This document shows positions 47,151-59,859 of a stretch of 64,000 bases of DNA, one piece after another. The position numbers and the translations under genes were made by a program. Each line of letters starts with the position of its first letter. Within the stretch, counting starts at the first letter, position 1. The notes under the pieces were generated by a model. It was not told where the DNA came from. It made no database searches and saw only the letters and a program-made list of their open reading frames with translations. Location of the stretch: the NCBI RefSeq assembly GCF_019279795.1, contig NC_056747.1, positions 1,001,871,906 through 1,001,935,905 on the forward strand. Direction: 5' to 3'. This DNA comes from Protopterus annectens (taxonomy: Eukaryota; Chordata; Ceratodontiformes; Protopteridae).

Positions 47151-48660
47151 CTTCTACTAAAACATCAACAGTGTCTGTGTGCATCCATTTGGTATAAGTT
47201 ATATTTCTCAATCATTTTTGCATTTTGCATAAAAATGGTATTGAATAGCTTGGCCAGGGGTTACTGTTATACTACTCTGGGAGTGACAGCAAGGTTAGTG
47301 TTTAGTGAGACATTCATTATGGGAAATACAAATAAGATTTGCACATGAAGGCTTGTAACTGCAATATTCTCCTGCCAGATGTAGCAGTCACTTAAAGTAT
47401 GTTCCATGAAAGTTAATTTAACTCTGCATATTCTACAGATTCAGAGTGGGTAAGAGCAGTTTTTTTTCCAAGCTACAGTATAAAGTCCATGAGGTGGAAA
47501 TGCCAAAACTCCTTTAAAAAATAAAGTTAGATGTGGTTGAGACCTGTGGAAGTTGTTAAGCAAGCAGATATTGCAGAAACATGAACTTTAATAGATGAAT
47601 GTGCAAAGTCAGACTCAAATAAATGATAAATCATTCAGCAAACATGAAAAGGCACAAACCAAAAAGGATTTAGCTTTATGACATATACCATGAAAGAAAT
47701 ATTTTCCATTTTTGAATGTAAAATTTTGTTTGCAATAAGTCTCTTTTCTATCTTCAAAGTAGGAAACAACTGACAGACAAATGAACTATTATTAAGAATA
47801 AAAATTCTGCCCTCCTTATGAATAATGCAAATAATTTGAAACAGGAGTGCAAACTCTTTCCCTGTTTTGTATCAGAGAGAGTTTGTGCAGAGGAAATGGC
47901 CATGATAAGTAACTGATTCGGTCATTAATAAGGAATATTATGGTCCTCTTGTTTCAGACTAAGGTGTCAGAACTAGGTGCTTTGCTTTGAGTAGTTATTG
48001 CATCATAGGAGAGAGACAGAGAGAGGGAAGATATTCACTAATGTGTGAGTCTACTTATGAGAACATGAATCTGTTTTCCACGTTGCACTGTAGGAAATGA
48101 CAGAATAAAATATTTTCACTTCATAGCTGTCATTTGAGGCATACAGATCAATTTCTGTAAGGTCATATATTTGTTTGATCTCTTGAAAAAGCGTGGCTCC
48201 AGCAGCCATCCATTCATGAGCCAGCATCATCTTTCTGTTAATATGATTCTGTAGACCTGGAACATAGTCTTTTTAAAGATGATGGTTAAACTGTAAAACA
48301 CGTCCAATATTTTGATTGTTTCTTTATAGTTTCAAATAGCTGATATCTTCCAGTTTGTTAATGTAACAGAGCAAGATAGATCCTAATCTATAAATGACTG
48401 CTGAAAATCATCATGTAAAACTATCAGAACTTTGTGCGAACAATCCACCCCAGGATTAGCTTATATCACCTCTCCCACCTCTTTACAAAACAATAACAAA
48501 TATGTTGGTTATATGAACATTGGAACCATAAACAATAAATGACCAGAGTTAGAGCTCTGGCTTCATATCTATAATCCCAAAGTAGTCCTAGACGAAAGAT
48601 AGTTCCATTATATTTCCTCAATTCTTTAATAAATATACAGCTCTCAGTGACAGCAGGCCT
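47151..48660. other. No recognised gene
   Basis: AT-rich sequence with no family motif on either strand. Confidence 0.4.
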
Positions 48661-48679
48661 GGTATGAGGAATGGGGTGG

Positions 48680-49640
48680 TGTTCTGCTGTTAGTCTTGAT
48701 GAAGCACACATTTCCACAGTGATAATATATAGTGTCAATGCCCACTCAGACTCTGAATCCAGTCATTTGCTAGTACAAATTACCCTTGGAGGAAATACTA
48801 AAATATATGTATTAGTTATTTATATTTTACTACCATCATCAAATTCCCTGACCGGATGGGAAATTATCAAGATACTCAGTATTACCAGATACCATAAACT
48901 CATCATAATAGGCAACCCGAATGTAGACTGAGAAGGCCCATAGCATCTATACAGACTGCTCACTATACACAACTAATACAATGTATTTCTGAATGCACCA
49001 AACTCAGCCGCAAGGTAAAAAGAAGCACCTTGTTGAATGTTGTTATAAGCAATATACCAGACAAACTGCAACAGATACAAGATCATCCAAGCTTCAAGTG
49101 ACCACTGCCACACTGTCTCTTTGAAATCCTTCAAATGTAATAAATCTAAATCCAAAATGTTGCAAACCAGGCCAATATGTGCCTGTTTTTCCAAAGTATA
49201 TTCTTAGACCTCAAAATGTTAGAGCAGATTATTTTTACCAGTGCAACTTATCATATATCAGTATTCATGTTCTACAATCCTTACTCCAACAAAGTAGAAG
49301 TTATCCCCCCTCAAAAGATTAAGAGTTCAAGGCAGACATAGCCCCTGGATCATCCCATATCCTCTGTCTCTACTTAAAAAGTTTCTTTTGTTACCGCTAT
49401 TCAACTTCAAAACCATAACAAAATCATAAGTATAAAAACTGCTTGAAATTCTTGACACAGGTTATAACTCTGATTTTCGCACAATTCACCCTAAATGTCA
49501 AAGACAGACAGCCATTACCTCTGCAAACTCTAGTCCATATCTCCAGTGGCACAATAACAACCAATATAGTTAATTATATCTTCAAATATGCATTGGTTAT
49601 TCTACTTGTAAAACAGCTAAGTGACCCTCACATGCATCCA
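48680..49640 (+). mobile_element. Possible LINE endonuclease/RT remnant, heavily decayed
   Basis: Plus-strand fragments such as LIIIGNPNVDWEGP (like the GDFNxxW motif) near 48900, TLLNVVISNIPDKLQ near 49020-49070, and DIAPGSSHI...LYL (like ASGPDNIPxxxL) near 49340-49370 fall in the right order for EN then RT of a CR1/L2-type element. Frames change repeatedly and no catalytic box is seen. Confidence 0.4.
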
Positions 49641-49669
49641 CAAGTGACATTTGCTCTATTATATCATAT

Positions 49670-49985
<316 letters not shown>

Positions 49986-50169
49986 TATAGATAAATACAA
50001 ACAAGTTTACTTCAAAAGACTGACAAATCAAAAGACTGAATCCCAAAATACTGAAAACTCAAAATACTGAAGGATGGAATTTGCCCCTTCTCAACTGTTG
50101 TGCAATCTTGGAGTTATAAGTGGTGCAGGGAGGCTTGCCCCCTAAATTAAAAATGTTTTCATTATTTTG

Positions 50170-50396
50170 GGATTAGTGGTGGTGCTGCGGTAGCGTTGTC
50201 GCCTCACAATAAGACGTTGTCCTGTTCGATTCTCAGCTAGAGCATCTTCTGTGTGGAGACATGCGTGAATGGGCATACTTTCGTTTAAGTTGTGTGTCAG
50301 GCCCGGCAACTCTGCACGTAAAAATCTACTACTAATTATTAGTGGACCGGAGTTCCGCTGTGGTGACCCCTAACCGGGAAAAGCCGAAAGACGCAA
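50170..50396 (+). mobile_element. tRNA-derived SINE, second copy of the 34.6 kb family
   Basis: Shares TAGTGGTGGTGCTGCGGTAG, TTGTCGCCTCACAATAAGAC, GAGTTCCGCTGTGG(T)GACC and GGGAAAAGCCGAAAGACGCAA with the copy at 34631-34856. No clear target-site duplication is visible. Confidence 0.85.
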
Positions 50397-50399
50397 GTC

Positions 50400-51514
50400 T
50401 TTTGTTTGTCATTCTTCTGAAGTAGACCCATATACAAAATGCATAAACAGAGGCACACTCATCATTCATATGAGAAAAGAGAAATACATCTGACTGTCAG
50501 TATTTAACAATCAGTCCACTAGTTACACATAAAGCCTGAGGGGATAAAACTGTATCCAACAGGAAGGTATAACAGAAAAAACATGGAAAACAACCAAAAG
50601 GCTGTCAAAAACATGTCAAATTTGCATTAATAACAAGCAACAGCTATGTGCTTCATTTGCAAATGTTTTTCAATTTCAAAATATGATATCTTAAAAAATG
50701 ACATCTAAACGTAATCATATGGATATCCACATGGAAAGAAGCAATAATACTCAAATGTATCCAGATGTTTCCTCCATTAATCATATCTTTGTGTTCTACT
50801 ACTGCTTCTATTTTATTGCACAGTGGTTTTTTTTCTACATTTCCCTTACAGCTATTCATCTTCAATTCTGGTTTTCTTTGAAATACTGAAGCCAGCATCC
50901 CTGCCTCTAAGGTGTACTTTTATGCAAGAACGTTCTCAGCCATTTATAAGCAGACAGTGACCTCTACAGTTTAAACCACTAGATATATCTAAGCTTAGTT
51001 AAAGCATTGCATTTTTACTTTCTGTTTGTCTGTTAAGTGCAATTATTTCAAAGTTCATACTGAAGATGTTATATTTTCCCATAACAACTGTGCTCTTCAT
51101 TGCATACTAAGCCTCTAGCTTCTACTCAGAAGGTGCTTTAAAGACAGAAGGCCAAGCTCGTCATGTGGCTCTTTCACCAAACATTACTTTTATAAAATGT
51201 ATTTTAAGGAATAACAATCAGCTAAGGATTTTTTTTTCTTAAAGAATGGACAAGTTTTCATTTTTGTACTACAATAATTACAATAAAAAATGCAGCAGCT
51301 GCTTAGCTTGTTTCTGAGTGTGACTCTTTGGACCACAATGAAATTAATAGAAATTAAATTATTTGAATTTTATTGAATATAAAAAAAAATTCTGAATATT
51401 TTATTGAAGAAGTTATAATGCCTCTAAGACAAGAAGAATACAGTTATTGTTTTAAAGTGTATTAAACAGTAATGTAACATTGCAATAGCAATACCATCTA
51501 TTTAGCTATATATA
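50400..51514. other. No recognised gene
   Basis: AT-rich. The 50653-50898 frames have no motif. Confidence 0.4.
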
Positions 51515-51519
51515 TATGT

Positions 51520-51640
<121 letters not shown>

Positions 51641-52139
51641 GATATATACAACATAGTTGATATGACACTAAGTGAGAGGTTCAGCACAAAAAAAGTAAGT
51701 CAGAAGACTAATAAAGATACTGAATAGAGTAAATCAGTTACATATTATGTTAAAGACAACCACATTTAAAAATAAAAGTGGCAAGTCTAAAGAAAATAAG
51801 GCATATTCTAATGTCAGCAATACTGACACACAATGCCTGATGCAGGAAATGTCATAGCAATTGTGCAAATATCAGAGCTTGAAAGCTATTAAATATTACT
51901 GAGATTTAAATGAATAATACAGTTCTTGCAAAGCTTGCACCTAATATGTATGAGATAACTGTATTTTAGGATGTTTTAGAACAACAGCCTGAAAATTGAG
52001 CTTTGAACAGGAAAACTGTTCTAAAAAAAAAAAAAATGTTTAAAGAAGCATTATTATTAAAACACTGTGTTATAGCTAAGCCAGGTATGTTGCAATAGAT
52101 TTCAGAAAGAATGGTATTGAAAATGTGATATTACAAGAG

Positions 52140-52377
52140 AATGGGGCAGTGGCGCAGTGGTTAACATTGTTGCCTTACAACCAGAGGCTCTCTGGTTCAA
52201 TTCTCATCTGGGGGGCTCTCTGTGTGGAGTCTACATGTCCTCCCTGCGTTCATGTGGGTTTCCTCTGTGTACTCCACATTCCAAAGAATACATCTGGAGT
52301 GTTTCTCCCAGGTCTCCACTGAAAATAGGCTCTATATTAGTCAGACTTTCCCGGTCAACAAATGTTAAATAAAATTA
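52140..52377 (+). mobile_element. tRNA-derived SINE with L2 tail, second copy
   Basis: The head is GGGGCAGTGGCGCAGTGGTTAA (A box) and CTCTGGTTCAATTCTCATC (B box). The centre has TGTGGAGTCTACATGTCCTCC. The 3' end, CAGGTCTCCACTGAAAATAGG ... CCCGGTCAACAAATGTTAAAT, matches the L2 tail. Same family as 38645-38876, though the A box here is better preserved. Confidence 0.88.
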
Positions 52378-52379
52378 GC

Positions 52380-54275
52380 AGTTGCCAATGAGTCAACAAT
52401 ATTTACAGATGCACAAAGGAGAGACAGAATGGAAAAAAATGAGGATGATATTTGGGAATGGGGTACAGATGTCTGTGTGAGATATAGGAAATATTCATAT
52501 TCAGTCAAGAGGAATAGAGTGATCACAGAGATGTTACATGGAAGATATAATAATATTTAAGGAAACCAAATATGTAGGGAAGCTGTCTAGTTTAAACAAT
52601 TTTCAGGTGTAGATGCAGAGCATAAACTAGTGGGGAGAATGAAAGAAAGAAGTAGCTATTTTATTTAATAACAGACTTGGTTATATATTGCTGAGAAGTA
52701 GTGAAGGGGAACACAATGTGACTAGGTGAGAAATAGTGCACATCTATTGCTCAAATTGTAATGATAATGGATTCTGTCATTCATTTTTCAAGGCCAGGGG
52801 TTCAGTTAAGAGAAAGGATAGTAAGATGCAAGGACTGAATTTCAATGTTACCCTTCATCACATCAAAAAGAAAAGTTACTTATGTGAAAATAAAACTATA
52901 TAAAGATTTAACAGCCATTACAGAAGGAGAATAAAAAAGGAATGTATATTTCACAGGAGATCTCCTCGGGATAAAAGAGAGTGTGTCTTTATTTGTAACT
53001 GTCTTATGCAAGTGTGCAAGCTGGAGTGGGTTCTGAGAAAAGGGTCAGGGGATACCAATTATACAAGACAAAGCTTAGAGATAGACAGTGTTCAGATCAA
53101 GAGTTGGCTATTTTACAGCTTGGGAGAAGTAAAAAAAAGATAGAGGTAGGCAAGGTATAATCAGAAATGGAAATCAGAACAGGGATATCTTGAGGTTAAT
53201 AAATAAAGGTTTTGGAGAAGATCTGATGGGGAGGAAGGCAATGCTAAATAGTTGGTAGGATGGATTAAAAGCAACCATGAGTGTGAGATTGATGGGATAC
53301 AGATGACAATCAAGTGTAAACAGAGTAATAAAGTTGAAAGGGAAGCTGTTAAAAGTATATAGGCATCATCTGGATGGAGGCAGAGGGGAACGAAAAGCAT
53401 ATAGGAAATAATGAAAGTATATGGCAACAACTAGAAATTCAGGTGGCAACAAACGTAGAGACAGAAGACACATATAAGAAGTTCTTTGGTAATTAGCAGG
53501 TTATAAAATGTGAAACTACTTAGCGTGGAAGCTTATGGAAAAGAAGACAAAAGGATGAGTTACAGAGCTGGAAAGAAAAGATAATTAGAGCATGTGCTGG
53601 GCTGACTAAAAAGAGATTTAAAGAATTCTTTAGGGAGTTTTATTCTAACCACAAAGAAGAAGGAGAAGAGATTGGAAGCAGTGATTGAGGACAACAGTAT
53701 TGTGACAGGTACTATACAAGATGATGAAAGAGAGACTGGATGAATGGATATTGGAGAGGGAGGAAATAAGGTTGCCTATAAAATGCTTCAAGGAGAAATG
53801 CAGAAGGATAATCAATTCTCATTCAATTCTATTAAGTGGAGGAAAGAGGAAAAATACAGAAAGGAAAGTAACAGAAGGACTTCCTTGGGAGAAGCAAAGA
53901 AGGATGCAAAACTGCAGCGGGAATTATGCGTCAAGTTTGCATGAATAGGCCAAACAAGGTACAAAGGGAGGTCTGCAAGTTAGATGGGAAAGGAAGAAAA
54001 GGCTGAGGCTGACTGAAGAGCAATGCAGGGAAGTATGTGACACCTGCTGTAGGCTGAGGTTCTGGCATGTTATATAGGAACAAATAAAATGTGTTACTCC
54101 ATACAAGATGTCGGAAACCACAAAGGCTATGGAGAAAAGAAGAAACTGGAATACAACATAATTGAGCCATGGTGGGGAAGGGATGAAGATGCATCATGTA
54201 TTTTAGGAATGGCTTTGAACACAATTACCCACAGAGAGACTTACTGGTGAATGTTCAAGAAATATATGTTCATGG
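52380..54275. other. About 1.9 kb of purine-rich unassigned DNA
   Basis: The plus strand is strongly A/G-rich, with many GGAGAAG and GAAAGGA-type words and Glu/Lys/Arg-rich frames (53721-53948). No domain recognised. Strand asymmetry over nearly 2 kb suggests an old repeat of one origin. Confidence 0.35.
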
Positions 54276-54280
54276 AATGA

Positions 54281-54720
54281 GTAGGCCTTGAAAGTTTAAA
54301 GTTACAGATACTTCTCTCCCTCTGTCTTATCCGTTGGAGTGATGGATGCACCATGGAGGATTTTCATGTACATATTTATTACTGAAATAAAAAGGAAATT
54401 AAAAAAATCTGTCTCAGTTCACCTGACTTAATAAAATGATCATATGATGATCCACCATGGAGGATTTTCATGTACATATTTATTACTGAAATAAAAAGGA
54501 AATTAAAAAAATCTGTCTCAGTTCACCTGACTTAATAAAATGATCATATGATGAGTAGGCCTTGAAAGTTTAAAGTTACAAATACTTCTCTCTATGTCTT
54601 ATCTGCTGGAGTGATGAATGCACCAAGGCGGATTTTCATGTACATATTTATTACTGCAATAAAAAGGAAATTAAAAAAAAATGTCTCAGTTCACCTGACT
54701 TAATAAAGCATTCATATATT
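54281..54720 (+). repeat. Nested tandem duplication
   Basis: A GTAGGCCTTGAAAGTTTAAAG block (54281 and again 54555) is followed by an ATTTTCATGTACATATTTATTACT block at about 54361, 54465 and 54631. The first two of the latter are 104 bp apart and almost identical, inside a larger unit of about 170 bp that is itself repeated. Confidence 0.85.
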
Positions 54721-55000
54721 TTTAACATTCTCAAAATTAAATCTATTTTATTGCCATGCATAACTTTAAGCTAATTACAATAAAACATAATCATTAGCTT
54801 GTTATGCATACACAGTGAGAAAGAGGAAAACAAGCATACACAATTCATTTGAAATCTATGAAAAGTAAATAATTAGATAAATAGAAAATAAAAAATAAAT
54901 AAATTTACTGGATTTTCCATTTTAAGTCTGTGCCAAAGGAACAATAGGTCCTATGTGACAGATAAGTCTTAAGGGACCTCTAATACTGACACCAACTGGT
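54720..55000. other. AT-rich spacer
   Basis: A/T-rich, with AATAAATAAAT near 54893-54905 that may be the tail of the LINE to its right; nothing else seen. Confidence 0.35.
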
Positions 55001-56930
55001 CAAACACAACAGATAGTCTAGTGAACTTCATGAGTATAAATTAAATTCACCCATGTTAATCCATGGACTAACTACCAGCCCTTTATTTATTGAATCAATG
55101 GAACTAGACAGGTGATAAGGAATCTCCACCTCTACTGTAGCACTAACATAAGTTATACAGAGAAAGGTAAGCCAGAAAAAGGATCTCACTTTCACACCTG
55201 GAGGCCACCAACAAAAACAAAGTAGAGATTTTACATGGGAATAATGATTAGGTGTTGTACCAACTGAAGGCAGCACATTTCATCTACCTAGCTTCAGGTA
55301 AAGGGCATCACAGTAGTCCAGATGCAAGGAGACCAAACCTTGGATGACCACAGACAAGGCCTCTGTAGGAATCATATGCATAACACACAGATTTAGCACC
55401 TTAGACAAAAAGCCTCATATGGAGTAGGATCTGAGACACAAATTCCAATCTTCTTCCAACATAATAACAGAGGAAATGCTAGAAGCAATGGACACCCTGT
55501 AATTCACATTAATGGCCATTACCTCTGTTTTGCTTGGATTGAGCATCAAACAACTACACCTCATCCAATTAAGGATGGTATACAAAGTATTTGGAAATGT
55601 TTGTGAAGATTGACACACATTCCTGGGGAAATTAAATATGTAACTGGGTATCCTCTACATAGCAGTGATACCACAACCTTTACATCTGTATGACATCCAG
55701 CAATGCAAGCATGTATATCATGAACAATACTTGGCCAAGAATGGAGCCCTGAAAAACCCTACAACTCAAGGAGTTCATGAAATAAATAATTCATTTACTC
55801 CAGAAAAACACTTTCTAAGGTCACGCCAAGAACATACCTCTCAACTGTTCCTGTTTTGGAGGAGAATTCCCATTTTCAGGCCTGATTATCCCTACACTGG
55901 TTGCCCCTATTTTCAGTAGTATGTCATTATTTTCAGGATTGCTTTATCCCATTGACACAATTTTTTTAAATCCCATCATCACACATGATTTTTGAAATTG
56001 TCAAATAAACAGAAAAAACACACTTCATAACCAACATACTAGTGACAATGGACATTTACAGAAACAGGATACACATCTTACATCTTACTTTGTGAGGTAG
56101 AATTTTGCAATACAATTCATTAAAGTCTACAGATTTTGCATGGCCTCTTTGAAATGTACATATATTTTTGTTACTCTCTATTTGTAACTTGTTTCTGAGT
56201 AGCAACTCATATTCCTACTGGTAGCAGGAAGAGTTACGTGCTATTTGGTATTCAATTTTATGCTAATTAGATGTCCATATTTTTGACTGAATGTGCGTAC
56301 TTTCCAAGGGTCCTTGTTCCTATTTCCAATGTATGTAGGTTGAGTGGTATGTTCAAGAGTTAAGGGGCAAGCCAGTAGAGGAATGTTGAAAACATCACAG
56401 CTGATATTCAGACAGTCCAGCAGAATTGCATGTTACATATTGCCAAATGACAGATCAAGGAGGACTAATTCTAAATAATAATGCTGATCCATTATCAGCA
56501 GAAGGTCAATAATGACATTTAGGAGAGCTGTCACTGCACCAAGGGCTCTTCTGTAACATAAATGCAATAGATTAAGAAAGTCATGAAAAAACATGAAAAA
56601 TGAGATAGAATTCTAACGGAATCACAACTCAATTTTGCCTGTAAAACAGGTTAAAGGGTAGTAATTCTTTATATTCAGAACAAAAGTTGTTGCTTGAGGA
56701 AAGATGCAAATAAAGCTCCTTTTAAAACTGAACAGTGGAAACAGAGGATCTGACAATCCAGAGACAAACTAAATTCAACACGTTCAAGTAGACTTTAACT
56801 GCCCTTTTGGGTACAAGGTACATCCCACAGATCATAAAATACACACCTGAAATGATATCTATGATCTCAGAATAGTTGTTGTAAGTAAAGGTATAACAAA
56901 CAATCAGGAAGCATGCCTCTGGCATCACTG
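55000..56930 (-). mobile_element. L2-clade LINE, decayed RT
   Basis: On the minus strand, about 56500-56400 reads LVLLDLSFGNM then HAILLDCLNISC, matching the LLDLSxAFDTVDHxILLxRL motif; 55618-55415 reads LNWMRCSCLMLNPSKTEVMA, the RT thumb motif; about 55360-55300 reads ALSVVIQGLVSLHLDYCDAL, the C-terminal LDYCNxL motif. The order is right for the L2 group, but the catalytic YxDD segment could not be read. Heavily mutated. It resembles, but is not the same subfamily as, the L2 at 31-35 kb. Confidence 0.7.
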
Positions 56931-57830
56931 CAACACTCTACAGAGGTATGACAAAGAATTTCCTTCCTAATGAGGTTATGTTACATTTAGACCATGTAAG
57001 TCCCTTTGGAATGACAAGGAAGGCTAGACTTGGTCAACCTGCCACAGAAATAAAATTTGCCAAGGCTATGATTGTTCTCAGGAAGGCTGGTCCATCTCCA
57101 ATGATGCTTTAATCTGTGTCTACCCTGTAGTCAGGGAAAGAGCTTCTGATCATACATTTCTATACACAGTCAACATAAAGGAAGAGCAGCTAATGAGATA
57201 GTGCTCTAAAATAGCTGAGACGGGTGGTGGTCTGGTCAAGAGACTGATTTCACTGTCATGTTTGATGACATCCAGCCTAAAATACCAATTCATGTTAACA
57301 CATTCTCCATTAGCAATCACTAATAAACTCTAGAACCTTTAAACCTAAAAGGAAGTGTTTAGCCTAAGTCATTAGAGAAGAAAGGAGACACTTTTGAGAT
57401 TTTAAGTATTTTCTTCTGATTTATTTCTTAGAAAAACTGCATTGCCGCCTACTTTTCGGCATTTTCTTGCTTGCAAAAGTTGACATCTGTGTTAGAAACA
57501 GTATTTAGAACATACCTAGAGCCTGTTTATTGCATTTTTGTGCTGCACTTAATTTAAAATCGTTTTTTCTTAAAATTGCATTTTACCTGCCTCTGACCTA
57601 GCACACACATGTTGAAGTCATTTATTGCACTGTTCTGACTAGTTTGCTACTTGTGTGTCTCTGCTATCCTTAAACAAAAACAAAACAAAAAAAATCTTAC
57701 TATTTTCCCACTTTCTATCATTTAAAAAAAAAAAGTTCAGTTACAGAGTTGCTGTTCTGAACTGTTTGTAAGTTTCTTGGAGGCCAGTGCTTACTTGGGC
57801 TAAAGGGAAGTATCTGTGTTCACCAGAGGC
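56930..57830. other. No recognised gene
   Basis: The left part may include the N-terminal region of the decayed LINE. The right part (57400-57830) runs up to the CR1 and shows no motif. Confidence 0.35.
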
Positions 57831-58144
57831 AGTGGTTAACACTGAGCAGCCTGCCTGTCCCTGTAGGAGTGGTTACTGCCTAGAAACTGTAGCTTTATTG
57901 GCCATTTTGGGTCAATTCCAAACTCCTTGATCTCTCTCTCTTTCTTAAAACCCTGCAACTCTCTTTTTGCGTGGTCTTGCACACAGAGCAGCGTCGGGCA
58001 GTGCCGGTTAGCTAGGATATACGATTCCTGGCCCCACAAAGTCTGCGCTGCAAATTTTTCCCTTAGAACTAGGCAAGCCTCAACTCAAGTGCTTCAGATC
58101 AACTGCTCTTACTGCAGCACTTGCATAACCCAAATCAGCACTTG

Positions 58145-58200
58145 TCCAAATCTCCTAGACAGCACTATTATTTTCCAAATCTCCTAGACAGCACTATTAT
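58145..58200 (+). repeat. 29-bp tandem duplication in the CR1 5' UTR
   Basis: TCCAAATCTCCTAGACAGCA (and on through CTATTAT) occurs at 58145-58171 and 58174-58200, just upstream of ORF1. Not part of any recognised module. Confidence 0.85.
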
Positions 58201-58221
58201 AATACAGCATAAGACCCTCGA

Positions 58222-59235
58222 TTGTCCTCAAGACAAGTGAAATTTACTTTTCCAAGCATGTCCAGAGGTCAGCTTCTGGTGTACTCTCCAGTTCATCTGG
58301 TGGAATTGGGCATCCTGAGGCAATGTCACAACTGCCTCATGTATACAGACAACCCTCTCCCCTTACCTGTAGACACAAACACTTGTAAGAGATGCAAATA
58401 CACAGCCAGACTGGAGGCTAAGTGCTCACAACCCATGACTGTAACAGACAGTCAAGAGGAGAAGAGACACACTAGCATCACACCACCAGTCACACATGGA
58501 TCTACAAAACAAGCACCGGCAAAACATACACATAAATACACAAAAACATATTTGGAGGCACTAGGTACCAATCTGAAAAAGCAACAGGGCCCTCCAAAGC
58601 AGACAAGCAAGCAACCTGCACCTCCAAACACAAGCCAGAAAACACATAATTCACCTCAGCAGTGTGCCTCACGACAGCCCCTAAGGCAAAACACCATACC
58701 CAACACGCTAGTAATAGGAGACTCTATAGTAAGGCACGCAGATGTTCCACTCACCAGGCTGAACAAGAAGAAGGTTACTGTCAGCTGCCTGTCGGGCGCT
58801 AGGATCTGCCACATAACACAGGCACTTAGGTCACTCCAGAACAAGTATAAGTATGACACTGTCATTGTACATGTTGGTGTGAATGATCTAAGACGTACCT
58901 CCCTGAACTACATGAAAAGAGACATTGAGGAGCTCTCTGATCATGTAGCCCAAGCTAGTATGACCCAGACCTTGAGTAGCATACTACCTTCACCTAGAAT
59001 GATACCACAATACAAAGACAAAATGATCAATTTCAACAATTGGCTAAGCTTTTGGTGTCATTCTAAGGGGATCCAGTGTCTGTCTGCCTGGGATGACATG
59101 ATAGACAAGCCTCACTGTTTCGCCAGAGATGGTTTGCACCTGTCACCCCTAGGCTTTCAAATAATGACCAAGGCTCTTGCCGTCCCCATAGTGCCTTTTC
59201 TAGGCAAGGCTCAAAGGACAAACCAGCCACTGTAA
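58222..59235 (+). CDS. CR1 ORF1 protein: zinc-finger-like N-terminus and GDSL esterase domain
   Basis: An intact 337-residue open frame. Residues 35-58 hold CHNC and CKRC (C35xxC38 and C55xxC58), a probable zinc-binding pair. Residues 70-155 are basic, rich in Thr/Gln/Pro/Lys and low-complexity. Residues 161-320 form an SGNH/GDSL hydrolase: block I TLVIGDSIVR with Ser168, block II CLSGARI with Gly192, block III HVGVNDL with Asn221, and block V FARDGLHLSP with Asp303 and His306. All four blocks are in order and the catalytic residues are present. CR1- and L2-type ORF1 proteins with esterase domains are known; they bind nucleic acid and are thought to help the RNP meet membranes or proteins, but the role is not settled. 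The first ATG is taken as the start. It lies 28 bp before the ORF2 endonuclease frame. It may be expressible, although ORF2 is dead. Confidence 0.92.
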   Translation: MSSRQVKFTFPSMSRGQLLVYSPVHLVELGILRQCHNCLMYTDNPLPLPVDTNTCKRCKYTARLEAKCSQPMTVTDSQEEKRHTSITPPVTHGSTKQAPAKHTHKYTKTYLEALGTNLKKQQGPPKQTSKQPAPPNTSQKTHNSPQQCASRQPLRQNTIPNTLVIGDSIVRHADVPLTRLNKKKVTVSCLSGARICHITQALRSLQNKYKYDTVIVHVGVNDLRRTSLNYMKRDIEELSDHVAQASMTQTLSSILPSPRMIPQYKDKMINFNNWLSFWCHSKGIQCLSAWDDMIDKPHCFARDGLHLSPLGFQIMTKALAVPIVPFLGKAQRTNQPL

Positions 59236-59262
59236 CCAGCACAGGTAACCAAAAACTATGGG

Positions 59263-59850
59263 TAGCGGGTAATGCTACTCAACGCCAGAAGTCTCAACCT
59301 CAAAATGCACGCACTAGAGGCACTCCTCAGTATGGAGAAAATCGATGTTTGTGCAGTGACGGAAACCTGGTTCAAGGCTCCAGAGAGCACCCCAGCACTA
59401 CCAGGTTACAATTCATATCATATCTTCCGGCCTCAGTTATCGGATCGCAGTACAAAGGGCGGAGGTGTATCTGTATTCATCAAGAATACCCACATCTCCA
59501 GGTTAGTGGCGCAGCATGATGCCCCAGAGATCATCCATGCACAACTATCAGCAGGCAAAACCACATTTCAAGTCGCAGCCTGTTATAGATTGCCCACAAT
59601 GTCACAAGATGCTCACTCAGCATTCCTTGAGGCATTGGAAAATATAAATTCCTACCCAACACCATAATTTTGGGTGATTTCAACTAGCCTGGTATAGACT
59701 GGGCAAACTACCAAAGTTCTAACTCCTATGCCCAGCGGTTCATAGAATTTATAAATTCAAATGCCCTTGAACAACTGGTATGTCCCCACTAGAGGGGACA
59801 ACATATTGGATTTAGTCATCACAAATATGGGCGCCCATTGTACCACACCC
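59263..59850 (+). pseudogene. CR1 ORF2 endonuclease, N-terminal part
   Basis: 59272-59667 reads LLNARSLNLKMHALEALLSM, AVTETWFKAPE, STKGGGVSVFIKNT and FQVAACYRLPTM. After a frameshift near 59665 it continues IILGDFNxPGIDWANYQS and, at about 59800-59830, NILDLVITNMGAH. The APE active-site motifs (ETW, GDFN) are present. It ends where a Penelope-like piece begins, so the C-terminal EN and RT N-terminal half are absent. Confidence 0.85.
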
Positions 59851-59859
59851 ATTACCAAG

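Noticed and set aside
54281..54720. CRISPR-like repeats
   Set aside because: Only two or three copies with spacers that are themselves duplicated. The context is vertebrate.
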